A stretch of 64,000 nucleotides of DNA from Daedaleopsis sinensis (Eukaryota; Basidiomycota; Agaricomycetes; Polyporales; Polyporaceae), in the NCBI GenBank assembly GCA_033807695.1, contig CM066311.1, forward strand, positions 1-64,000, read 5' to 3'. How positions within the stretch are numbered: position 1 is the first letter of the stretch; every line of letters starts with the position of its first letter. The position numbers and the translations under genes were made by a program. The notes under the pieces were generated by a model. The model searched no databases, was not told the origin of the DNA, and saw only the letters and a program-made list of their open reading frames with translations. Of the stretch, positions 42,283-54,200 are shown piece by piece.

Positions 42283-45200
42283 ACGCGAACCACAGCTCTG
42301 GAGGCTCTCCCAGCCATGCCTCTCACTCGTGAGGCCATACATAGAGCGATGAGAAGGCACCGAGCGAACGAGGACGACGACGATCGCTCGAACTCCAGAA
42401 AATGGCCATGGGCATAGGGGAAGGATTCGAAGCGCGCTTGCTGCCGCGAGCGCCCGCATTGACCCTCCACAGGTAGCGCGAGAGTCTCTGCGTGAGTAGA
42501 AAGAATGGATGGAAGGGAGAACAGAACCGAGAGATAGCGTTACAGCCCGCGCGTGAGAGCGGCGGAGGGCGTCACGACCGGAGACGTAAACACCTGATAA
42601 CGTGTAGGGCATAGGAGGCTGAAAACGGGCATGAGCGAGTAGGTTTGAGTGAGCTTGCGACGTACTCACAAGGTCATCGTTGCCTACGAGCGGCGCACAT
42701 CGTCATACGAACGCGCCCGGAGCGCCGCACAGGGCTAGCACCGAGCAGGCCTGTTCGTAGCTAACGCGTCGACCCACGCCGGACAATTGTCAATAGTCGA
42801 TTCCAGGGTGTGCACGATGCATATAGCCTGCCGAAGGCAAACTTACAGGGCCTGATAGGGCGATATCAGCGGTTGTCAGTCGCGAGCTACAGCATCCGAC
42901 TCGCTGCGATCCAATCCATGCTCACCATCTCGAGCGTCAGCCCTTACGGCAATACAGGAGATCTGTGGCGGGCGGGGGAAGATGCTGATGCCGTTCTTTG
43001 GCGGCGGCCTCCCATGGGCGGGCCACACCGGACGCCTACACGAGGGAGGACTATAATTGCGCCTGTCGCTGTCATAAGTAGGTGCATGCACTAGGATGCG
43101 TGGAGAGCGATGCTGTCGCGACGTACACGTGTGCCATGGCTGGCAGGCAGGCAGGCTCGAGGTGCAGACTGCAGACCGCCAGCACTGCTACCTGATCATG
43201 ATGAGTGGAACGTGGGTCGGGTTGAGTGAGAACGATCCAGGGCACCGATATTAGAAATGACGTCTCTAAAGGGCGATACGCGGGAGTGTACGCGTGCGGC
43301 GTCCGGCCTTGCGGCAGGGAAGGTGTGATAGGCCGTAACCTATGCTGACAACGAGCCAGCGAGCCAGTTGCGACAGGCGACCCACGTCAAGTCAGTTCTG
43401 CGGCGCACAATCTGACGACCGCAACAGCGAACGCCTGCCCACACGGCCGCTTCGGACGTGAGCAAGAGGGTACCGGGCACGCGCCTGGCGGCCACAGGCC
43501 GACAGCGCAACACGCAGCGAACGCTCAGCGCTCAGCTCCCGGCGGAAGAGCGTATGCTCGTCCCGCAGCGAAGCCTCCAGGTGCTGGCATGAGTGCCCGC
43601 ACGCCATGCGTCGCCGCGGAGATGTGCGTCGTGCGAGGTCCCGGGTCGCTCGCAGCCCGCAGCTCGAACGCAGAAGACCGACCGAGAATCGTAGACCGCG
43701 ACCGCTGCAGTCTGCCCGGGCACCCACGCGTACGTACGCGCGACCACGCCGTCCAGACCTAGACCCGGCCCTCGTTCGCGTCGCTGCCCAGAGCATCCAG
43801 GCGGCGTGCATGATGCCTGTTATTGCAAGGAGAGTCCGACTCCCAGGTGCGACGCCGCCTCGCGTCCGAATCGGGCCACTGAGTCGTCGGGCGCGCGGTC
43901 TGTCCTCGCCCGTCTAGGCAGCTGTTCGGTCCGATGGCTGCAGAGGAGAGACTTCCACGCGAGGTCTGGAAGTGTGATGAACTCTAGCGAGGCCCGTCTA
44001 AATGAGATAGCCTCGGCGCAGGTGACCTCTTGTAGGACATCTCTGCGCGAGGCGTGTGCGTAGCCACGAGCATGAGCTATTTCGAGCGAGCGAGCCTTTA
44101 GATGCTAGCGCTCACGACCACGGTCGTCAAGATGCAAGCTCAAGTGTCTCAGGATTTGCAAGATCCGGCACGAGATTCTTCGGGATCGGAGTCTGGCGTA
44201 TTGGTCGTGAAACTCGCCTTTATCGAACACGCAGACTTACGTGGTTGAACGACATGCATGCCTGCACCCGTCAGGAGGTCCGTTGAGACTCCATTAGGCC
44301 AGTACAAGTACCCGCGTGCGCGAGCTTGGTGCGACAGCGCGTGTCCATGTCATTGATGATGCAGAGAACCTGCGGAAATGTCAAGCTAAGTGAACAGACA
44401 ACGAACCTCAAGACGTGTCGGACCGACCTGTGCGCGAACAGAGAGGGCGATACCTGCCATCTCCCGACGCCAAGACCGTCTGCGCGCGTCGAAGTGCTCG
44501 GGTACGGCGCCGTTCGATACGGAGATGACCTGGGTCAGGCTGCAATACGGCAGGAGGAATATTGGGCCCTTGCCAAGCATGTGCATGAATTCTTTCACAA
44601 TGAAAGTCAAAATGTGCACGGTACAGCGCACCGAAGGACGTCGCTGCCCACCGTACTTCCCCGTCCGTGTTCATTTCGGGGCTCCCGGTTTCCCACTGAG
44701 TGAGCTGCAGAGACCAAGCCAAGAAGCCGTGTCAACGAGAGTGAGGCTGGTATGAACGGGTGATCGGGAGGCAAACCCACCGTGCTTCGCCCGATCGCCG
44801 TCGCGCGGGGATGGTGGATCGCGGACGCGACGCCTTCTACGTCATGGTCGCAGTGTAGGAAACCGGCAACAGGGCAACGAGTCGCAGCGAGAAGATGCAA
44901 GTTCATTAGGCACCCCGGTCCGAACCGTGTGTCCACCTCGAGCTGCCGGGGCTCCATTCGCGCCTTTCCTGGCGACAGGAGCGGGGGAGAAGCACCGTTC
45001 GCGAGATACGCGCGGAGGACCATCGAGCGATCTCGCTGTCAGGACAATGTGCTGTGGTGATGTGGGGTAAGAACCTTCGCCATGGGATGGGGACCTGTTA
45101 CGCAAGACACACGACAGTAATGACTTACCACGAGAGAGACGCGCGCGCGGTCGAGCGAGTCGAGGACAGGTGACCGCGATATGATGAGTGTGTGCATTGA

Positions 45201-45905
45201 GTTGCGAGGCTGATTTGGTGTGATCGCACGACGCGTCGTTGTTCCGAACGCTTGAGAAGTGAGAGATTAGACAGCCGGATTGCTGGGTTCTGTGTTCTGC
45301 AGCGAGACGGCGAATAGCCGTCAGACTGACGCTCCCAGGCTACAAGTCCTGCGACTCACCTGAGGTTGAACATGGCCCGACATCCGACGACAATTCTATC
45401 CCGCTGACCATCCTAGAGAGCTTCATCATGGCATACTGTCACTGATCCTGGGTTAAGGAACCCGAGTGCCGATATCCCCATGAAGCCTGAGCGTCCGCTG
45501 ATGAACGGGCGAAGACTCACTAGAACTGCAGCAGATTGCCCATGCACACAAGCACATAAAATCCAAGTACGCCCATAACTGCATCCCGAGGTCAACATCG
45601 TCTTGAAAACGTGTCGGGTTGAGAGCGAACGACGAGCGCGATAATTGCCAACGGCGACCACAGTAGAATTGCGGTTAGATCGCCCGTTAGTTTTGCGCCG
45701 ATATCTTCGCGTTCGCATGCATTCATGTCAGATGGGACAGAAGCCTCATCGACTGTGAGACCAGAGCCAAGAGCGATTCGTGAAATTGGACATGGGCGTG
45801 GATGGAGGAGGAGCACAACCACCTTCGGCAGTCGGAGCGCTCACGACTACTCGGCGCATCGGCACGAAAGCCGGAGCTAATAGACGCGCGGCCAGCAGCG
45901 GATGG
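42283..45905. repeat. Left arm of diverged inverted duplication
   Basis: This arm matches 60370-64000 in reverse complement, collinearly (coordinate sums about 106,200-106,300), at roughly 75-85% identity by eye. Shared segments include GGAGGGTCAATGC with TCGAATCCTTCCC, CGTTTACGTCTCCGG, ATGCTCACCATCTCGA, and RHPGPNRV / GNRSGGE / FARYARRTIERSRCQ when translated. Minus-strand coding-like pieces (VHILTFIVKEFM, SNGAVPEHFDARRRSWRRE, NACEREDIGAKLTGDL) have counterparts on the plus strand of the other arm, so a gene was probably duplicated. No intact frame remains. Confidence 0.85.
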
Positions 45906-47571
45906 TTCGTCTCTTACGCCCATGCCACCACGTTCGGACGACAACCCGGTTCACCGAGAAGAAAGGTGAGAGATAGATAGCACCAAGGCAAGTACTTACC
46001 CATATGCTTGCGACTGCCTGGGATCTATCAGGCCAGATGACTTTGGTCTAAAGACTAACTGACACGCGCCGTTACTGAACGCTTCTCCCTGTTCCCAGAC
46101 TAGTATTCTCATACTCGTCCCGACGCGGTGCCAATTGGGGATGAATACCACAGCGCTCGCGATGCATTGACCACAGAATGAGGTACTCACACTTTCTATT
46201 TCCGGTTGACGACATCTCTGACCGAAACGGGCCAGCACACTTCGGATGACCGTCGACAACTCAGACTGACGTATAACCTGCCACATATTATGCAGCTCGT
46301 AAGTCCGAGTCGCTCGCATACTGTGAGGTGTGCAGAGAGGACGACCGACGCACGTACGTAGTACTGTTCAGCATCCGTCTTGTACGTCTAATGCACGCAC
46401 CAGCGATGACGTTTCAGGATCCGCGCGAGCTTCCGTCCATCCCAGAAGCCTTCCAGATCCTCCGAGTCACTTTTGCGCTCGTTCGCTATTCAGCATGTAC
46501 AAGATCGCCACGCGAGCACTCAGCATCCCGGACAAACGACGCACACAAGCTCAAGCTCACCCGCCGCCGTCGATCGCGTTCGCCCGGCGGCGCATTTCAC
46601 CACCATCTTCGAGCGCGTCACCTCACCCGGTGATTCTCCGCACAATGCTGGCCAGGACCGACCACGACTTACAAATCCGGTAGGACGTACTGCATGCACG
46701 CAGTGCTATGTCCGAACGCCATCACTCAAGCGGCCAGGCGCAGACCTCCGGTCATCCGTTATTTAATACTCAGCATGCAGCCACGACGTCGGTAGAACGA
46801 GGACTCGAGCCAGCTTAGGCTCCCGCACGGCCGCACTCGCCTCCCCGACCGTGCTATAAACAGCTCACCGTACGTACGTTATGTCTACTTCCCATGTCAC
46901 AACATCCGCGCCTCTTCGACCCAGTCTGCTCGCCGCCGCCATCGGCATTCCGTCCTTTCTTTCGCTCGTTTCTGCCGGGGCCTCGCCGCGACCTGCAACG
47001 CACAGCCTACAGTTTGCGTGTCCGCCAAGCAGGACCGCTCACTCACTACGGGCTGATATACATAGGTCACCGACAAACCCGCGACGTACTCGCCTCGAGG
47101 TGTGCCAAGTGACAAGTCCGGGGTTCCGACCACGCGCTCGACGACGTTTGCGCCCTCAATCGTCCAACATGTGTTGCACACCGCGTATGTCCCATCTCCC
47201 GCCTCCCGTCTCCCGCCTTCCGTCCTGACCGGTGCAGGTCACGGAGGTGCACTCGAGATGCTCCTTCAGGTAGATAGCTTGTCCGCAAACTCTGACTGGT
47301 GTCGTGAGCTGACCAGAGGATCACCATCTACATAGACAGGTATACCTTGTCAGTCACAACTCACGACTTTGCCATCTCAGTACCATCTCCGCGCGAGCCC
47401 GCCGCATACGCTTGCACGCCTCGTGCGTCACCAGCTGCCCGGTGCACCGAGATCCGGCAAATTTCTTCGCGACTTCCGCCGGTGGACAAGCACCGACGTC
47501 ATATCGATGCATCTGACACCCGCGATCCTCCAGCTCCCCATGCGTGCCTGGCAGTTGGAGCACAAAATAAG
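45906..47571. other. Intergenic DNA, no gene seen
   Basis: I see no supported gene or notable repeat in this stretch. Confidence 0.4.
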
Positions 47572-48267
47572 AGGACCCCCGACATATCAGCCAAATGCCT
47601 GATCCCGATTTTCCAAAACGGCCAAAAATTGTCCGGGGCATCAGGCCCCAATTTTGGCCGTTTCTGTCCGGAAAACACCAGGCCTCCGGGCGTTGCGCCA
47701 AATTTTGTCCGGATCCTTGGATCAGGCCTCCTGTGCCGCAATTTTCGTCCGGACCGCTGGAATTAGGCCTTCCTGGAGCTCAATTTTGCTGGAGCACACT
47801 CATTGTGCTTCCAGGTCGAGCACAGAGCCCTCTCTAACCAAGCCAGATACTATGTTCAGCTCACAATTGAAGTCAGGGAGTTTGGCAGTCGTGGCCGGTC
47901 ATCGCCGGAATGTTGCCGCCCGTTCTTGTGTTCCAGCGGCAAATGTCTTGCCGGTCCCAGTACTACATTGACTAGTATTGGATATTGAATATTGATGGCC
48001 AAGGCTATAGACACCAAGTAATTCCTACTTACTGTACTTCAGAGATACTTACTTGCTCTCATATACTAACCGCCGGTCTCGGCAGGCCGGTACGTCCGGG
48101 AGCATAGCCTGGGATCAGGCCTCGAGGTTGTCCGGCCAGGTCGTCCGGACCATTTCACCAGGCATCCCGCCGCCGAAAGGTCAAATTTGTCCGTTGGCAT
48201 CAGGTTCAGGACCCCCCTCGAGGTCCGGAAATGGCATCAGGCATCTGGCGTATATGTCGGGGGTCCT
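47572..48267. mobile_element. 696-bp non-autonomous hAT-like element
   Basis: The ends are AGGACCCCCGACATAT and its inverse ATATGTCGGGGGTCCT, with homology continuing inward (GCCA.ATGCCTGAT) for ~30 bp with mismatches. An exact 8-bp duplication AAAATAAG flanks it (47564-47571 and 48268-48275). Subterminal ATCAGGC and GTCCGG motifs recur in both orientations. There is no transposase frame. The 8-bp duplication and subterminal repeats point to hAT mobilisation. Confidence 0.92.
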
Positions 48268-48275
48268 AAAATAAG

Positions 48276-50028
48276 TAGCAGCTAGGCGACTCGGCGGCGG
48301 TGGGCAGCAAATTTTCCGGAGCATGCCCATATGCATCCACCCCTCCGAGCCCGACATTCCGAATCCCCACCGAGGCGGTCTCCCATCTTCCAAGTCCAAT
48401 TCAGAGTCAACCCGCCCTCGGCGTCATGCCATGCACGGTGCACCTTTGCACTCACAACTCACAAGCGACGCCCCCTGCCCAGTGCCCACGTCCGGATCCT
48501 CAATTGAGCTCGTGTCCCCGTGCTCGCAAATTCGACCGCCGCGCGCGACAACCCTCTTCCAGGCCAGAGTCCGATCCGTCCGACACGGCGCTATCCACCC
48601 TCGACCAGGCCCGACTCTCGACTCCCTCCTGCACGCTCTCACACGCACTCTGCAGTCTGGACATCCTTCAAAAGTTCAACCGCAAGAACAGTACAAATCG
48701 TTCTTCAGCCGAGGACTCGGCACTCGAAAACCTCCATCCGTGACAATTTGCGCACGGACGGCCCGCGCCGGCCGGGACGCCTCCTCTAAGCTCCTCTATC
48801 ACTGTCAGCCTGAGCCTCTGTCATCCGTGGGCCACCGTGGCGGCCGCACGCCGCCTTACCCACCCTCCAATATACATTGTCATTGTCGATATCCATACTC
48901 ATGCATACACGAATCACCCGCGCGCTGCTCTCTATGGTTTACCAGAGTTTATCCCGTTCACCCATTCACCCACTCACCCGGGCTGCGATCGTCGCGATCC
49001 GCGCGCTCGCTCAAAGTGAGGTCTCAGGTCAGGGGCGCACACTCCTCTCACGCGAGCTCAAAGTGGTTCGCGGCATTCAGACATGGGAGCGCGACGGACC
49101 ATATGCGCGTGGGACGCAGACGCAGACGCAGAGACAGAGACAGAGACAGACATGGAGGATGCGCGCGAAGCGCTGCTGCAGGGCATCCGCCATCCGCCAA
49201 GCGGATTCGCGCGATTCGCGCGAACCGCGAATACGAATACGGGGAGCACCTTAGAGTCAGACCATGTGCCGCATGTACTGTAGCACCTGCATGAAACGGA
49301 TGCGTCGCTGTGTCCAGAGCCAGTACTGCTTCAAGCTTCAAGCGCGAGCTATGTAGACCATCACACGCGAGCAGGTCGCATAGAATATGCAGCGTAGGGC
49401 ACACGCGACACGCAAACGCGCACGCAACAGTATAGGGCAAAACGAGTTTCATTGCGGCACCTTGGAGCGTCGTATCCCGGCACATGCGCCGGGCAGAGCT
49501 CACAAACAGGCAGGGTAGGTACCGGTATCGGTACCGGTACGGGACGAACGGCGAACGAACGATGCAGAGTCCGAGAGGATGCGTATGAGAGTGAGGAGTG
49601 AGAGAGAGAACGTGTGATCAGAGAGAGAGGGGGCGTGCGGGGCATACGGAGGGACGGGTATGGACATCATCGGATAATGGATTCGTGACTCGGGTGTGCG
49701 TGCAGACAGACACCGATGGAGGGCAGAGACAGACAGGGACAGGGACAGACAGAGAGGAGGTCGTGACGAATAAAAAGTTGACTGGCAGTGCGTGCGTGGT
49801 ATGGTGGGAGTGCGTAACTCTGGAACGAAGAGCGAACGCGGGACGGGACTGCGAATAATAAGAGGGTGCTTGGCGCGTACGGAATAGTAAGATAGTAGTG
49901 GTCGTGAATACGCTCGACGGCGGATGGGGGTTGTGGTACACGTTGAGTTTGGTTGATTGGATGGATACTTACTTATCGGGCTCTGCTCTCCCCCCTGCTA
50001 CTCGTCCACACCTCCACGGGAACGGCGG
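48276..50028. other. Intergenic DNA with short simple repeats
   Basis: No gene I can support. A purine/CA-rich run (AGACGCAGACGCAGAGACAG and following) lies at about 49116-49150, with further GACAGACAG and GAGAGAG runs at 49600-49760. A long plus-strand frame (48323-49294) is compositional; see the rejected list. Confidence 0.45.
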
Positions 50029-51233
50029 TCAGAACCCGCCGAGACAGCCCGAGTCCTCGTACCCGAAGCCGCCGACGCGCGAGCTCGCGTCGGACAGCGT
50101 CTTGTAGCGCGCGAGGCGCTCGGCACGCTCGCGTTCGCGGCGGTCGCGACTCCTGTCCCGGCCCCGCGCAGCGGAAGCGGGATCGTCGTGGTGCCGACTC
50201 CTGCGCTCGCGCTCCGGGCTAGCCGGGGCGCCCTGCGCTTGCGCGTAGGCAGAGGGGTATGACGCGTACGTGGTGTACGAGGCGGGGCTCGGGATGGGCA
50301 TCGGATTCAACGCGGTGGGCGTCGCAGACGTGGGGATGGGGCGGGACTTGCGCCGGTGGGTGGGGGACGAGGGTGAGCGGGAGCGAACGGGGGACGCACT
50401 GGGGTGGCGGTGGTGAACGGGACTTGAGGAGACGGCGCCGGTCGCGTTGTGATTTGGCGGGTTTGAGAGAGCGGGGGAGTAGGAGATGGATGTGGAGGGC
50501 GAGTGGGAGGGGCGGACGCGGGGCGAGGGGGGATGGGGGAGGAAGGAGAGTGCGGAAGTGGAGGGGGCGTTGGTGCCTGCGAGGGCGAGGTTCATGAGGG
50601 ACTGCTCGAGGGAGAGCTTGCCGCTCGAGTAGGGGGGAACTGGGAGGAGGTATGATGATTAGTAAGCGAGATAAGGAGAAAGTATGGAAACGCACCGTTG
50701 TAAAAGTCCGAGGGCGGGCTGACGACGCCGTCGCTCTCCTCTGAGGACTCCGAGGAGGAAGAGGAAAAGTCGGGGACGAGAGGAGGGAGGGGATGGTGGT
50801 CAACCACACGGGGGCTCTGGCGGGGGGTCGGGTCGTCGTCGAGGCGTTGATCGGACACAGCCCTTGGGTGGAGGTGTTTGGACCCGGCGGGATTCAGGGC
50901 GGAGTGTTTACTCCTGCGGGGATACGAAGACGCAGAAGAAGAAGCAGAGGAGGAGGCCGGGGGGAGCTCGTCGTATGTGCGACCGGGGCAGCCGCGTGCT
51001 GGGAGGGCGCAGCGATTTGGGGATACGACGATGGGGGAGCGGTCGTAGTGGATGGCGGAGCCGAGGGTGTGTGCGAGAGCGGTGTGTGGCGGGAAGCGGA
51101 CGATGGGAGAGAGGATGGAGGGGTCGATGGCGAGGAGCGTCGAGGGCTCGTCCTGGGGGGGCGGGTTGAGGGGGGAGGGGTGGGAGGAGCGTTTGAGGCA
51201 GGGGCGGGGGCAGGGCGAGTACGACGGGGGCAT
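50029..51233 (-). CDS. Conserved fungal hypothetical protein ending DSGCLGGF
   Basis: Exons 51233-50696 and 50639-50029 on the minus strand join through a 56-nt GT-AG intron with branch site ACTAAT and give 382 residues in frame. The start MPPSYSPCPRPCLKRSSH is preferred because the upstream in-frame extension is low-complexity. Recognisable blocks are ILSPIVRFPPHTALAHTLGS, YDRSPIVVSPNRCALPARGC, PGRTY, LPPLVPDFSSSSSESSEESD, PYSSGKLSLEQSLMNLALAG and the C-terminus VGGFGYEDSGCLGGF. I recall this layout (Ser/Pro-rich, RSPI..PN.CALPARGCPGRTY, Gly-Phe end) from conserved basidiomycete proteins without assigned function. Most of the chain should be disordered. It appears intact. Confidence 0.8.
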
Positions 51234-54200
51234 CGTGGTCGGCGTTGCGGACGATGAGGACAGAGAGCCGTGGAGGCCAGTGTTAGCAGCGGACGGCCAT
51301 CTTGGACGAGGAGTATAAGTAAGAGGATGAGCGCAGGACGTGAAAAGAGAAGCTGTCCGGCGCTTGCTTTGTCTCATCCTCCCTTTCGCCATATATGGAC
51401 ATTCCCAAACGCCCGTGCCACTCGGCTCACTCCTGCCTTTTGGATGTGGCCGGGGCAGATCGCGGTGGCAGATGCCCTCCTCCGCCTTTCGCCCTCGTAT
51501 TCTCGATGAGAACCGCTCTTCTCGATGAGAACGGCGAGAACTCTTGAACTCTGCGAATATTCATGACGTTCCTCTCAGATCGCGATCGGACTGCCCTCCG
51601 GTCCAACCTCCGACGTTCCTCATCGCCCGCCGCCAATCACTCCCTCAAGATAATCGCAACCCGCCGCCCTTTCCGCCATCCCGCCGTCCTCTCACTGCGA
51701 ACTTGAATTCAACAAAATATCTTTGTGCGTTCATCTTTTGTCTGGCGGCACCGAGCGTGACCTGCCGGGCTAAGACGGCCACGAACAAGACAGCCCTCGG
51801 TCTGTTCTAACTCCGTCAACCCCGCCTCTCCTCGAGGCTGCCCGCGCCCCATGACTGATTCCATCTTCACCTCGAGCTAAGACTATCGATAGTCGCCATC
51901 ATGTTTCCCCGCAATCAAATCGCCCTTTCATTTCCCCTTCACCTCCTAGTCCCTCCGTTCCCATGGGCCTCCTCCGACAACGATGGTCAAGCTCGCCAAC
52001 CAAGCACTCCCCGATCCGCCTTCTTCTTTTCTCCCTTCCATCTTCCAAACTACTTTCCGACCTCATCTCACCCTTGCCTCGCACCCGCCTCCTACAATGC
52101 TCGTCGTCCACCCCACGATAATCTACGCCAAGCCCCCGGTCTCTTCCCTTTCAATCCTTCCAACGCTTTCAATGCTGCCCATCCACGATATGCATGATCC
52201 GCCGCCTGCCCACGCCCACGCCGCATCGTGCACCGTGCACATCCCCGCACGCGTCTGCACCTCCGCATATGATAATGCACAGTACGCCTTTGCTGCACTC
52301 TACTTTCTAAACCTTACCGCACTCACCCGGGCTCCCGCCTGCTTCTTCAGGACGCCCGCTGCCCCCAACCGGCCACGGGACCCCCTCGTCCATGAGCCAG
52401 CCGCGAGCCCCCGGGACGCCAGCATGCACTGAACGCACACGGTACGAGTCCGACTTTCCCCTCCCGTCCGCCCCCCACCCAAATCCGAGCCTCTCGTCCG
52501 AATCAGGCATCCCCGCCCTCCCCCCTCCCGCGCTCGTCCTTCGCAGGCGCTCGGCGACAAGATGAGGCTCCCTTCCTCCCTCCTTGCGTGCATGCGTGCG
52601 CTACGGTGCACAGTGCACGCCGCTCGCTCGCGCTCGGCTCTTGCGCTTCTCCCGTCGGGCCCCGTCCGGGCCCTCGTCGCCGCCGACTGCCTCTCCCGGC
52701 CAGCGCCCGCTCCCTCTCGAGCCCTCGTCCGGAACCAGTAACCCCGCGTGCGCGCCCGGACGCAGATGCAGATGCGGCGACAAGATAATGTGCAGTGTGT
52801 AGTCTGCCTCACGGCCGACCACTTCGCGCTCGGATCTTGCTGTTTCTCCTGCTCTCCCCGTCTCTTCTCTCTCCCTCGCACACTCGCGCAGCTCACGCCC
52901 GACCACGCCCGTCTAGAGGCGAACTAGCTTCTCCGCCGGCCACAGGACGGCGGAGAGCCGCACCGCCACCACTCGATACAAACGATACGATACGATACGA
53001 CACGCATATGCTCCAGCCGAGGCAGATGCCGTACGCCCCCCTGCCCTGCCCTGCCCTGCCACGCTTATTGGCTCCTGCCCGTGCGTGCGTGCGTGCGTGT
53101 GCGTGAGGTGCGACACCAGCATCACAGCGAAATTCGAATCTCGCAGGCTCCCACTGCTATCGCGAACATACACCTCTCCGCCGCGGCCGTGGGAGCGCGC
53201 AGGTGGCGTGACCTCCCTCCGTTATCGCCAGCCTGCAGCTGCAGACCGCAGCTCCGTCTGTCTGGCTGTTTGTCTGGGATTGACAATGCGAATGCGAATG
53301 CGAAGGTGATGATGCACGGGCACGGGCGCGGGCACGGGCAACACGACCTATCAGCACCGCGGCGGCTTTCCGCTGCGCCTTCTAGTCCGCCGACTCTGAG
53401 TCTGCGGTCGGCCGTTCCTCATTGTCCGCATTGATACTGCTGAGATCTGGCTGCTATCGCTGCTATAGGCGGCATCGGTGTCTCAGCAGGCTGGTAAGTG
53501 GCCAGGCGATACCGAACCTCGCAAGTACCCTCCCGAGCCCTTACGCGCGCAGATCCTGGACGCGTCGAACGACGAACCCCATGTAAGCCCTCACCGTTAG
53601 GCACCTATCGGCATCTGCCACCCGTCACTATTACTGTGTTACTGACAATTGCACTCGCTCATCTGCAACATCAATCGCACAGCGATATGCGATATGCGAA
53701 TCGCGATATGCGGCCACGACCGCGTCCGCAACTCGCGAGTACTACTGCCGCCGCGCCCGTGGCCATGGCCACGCACCCACGCCAATACCGCTACGCCTAC
53801 GCCTACCCGCTCTCCCCCGACGGCTCCCACCGTATCCGCATCTCAACAACGTTCATCGTTCAAATTCTCAAACGTTCAAGGCGCCGCTCTTCTCGGCCGA
53901 CTACAATCCAATCCGTGACCGACCGTCCTCAGGCCCAGTCGACCCATCCGAGGGCTTTGCGGTCGACGTGAGTACGCTCGAGCTCCAAGCGCGCGGGACT
54001 TGCAAATCTCCTGCACACTGCGCAGTGCAAATCCCAAATCCCAAATCCCCAATCCGACTCCCCATCCCAATCCCAAACGCGCGTCGTGCCGCTGGCGCAG
54101 GCTGAAGTAACCCCCGAGCTCCGTCTTTCCCCGAGGCCCGCGCTGCGCATCCCCGGCCGAGCTGCGCTGCAGGCGTGTCACATCGATGCGGATCTGTCAT

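Noticed and set aside
48323..49294. 323-codon plus-strand open frame
   Set aside because: Arg/Ser/Pro-rich with no motif, no start context and simple-repeat content; overlapping frames are equally open, as expected in GC-rich DNA.
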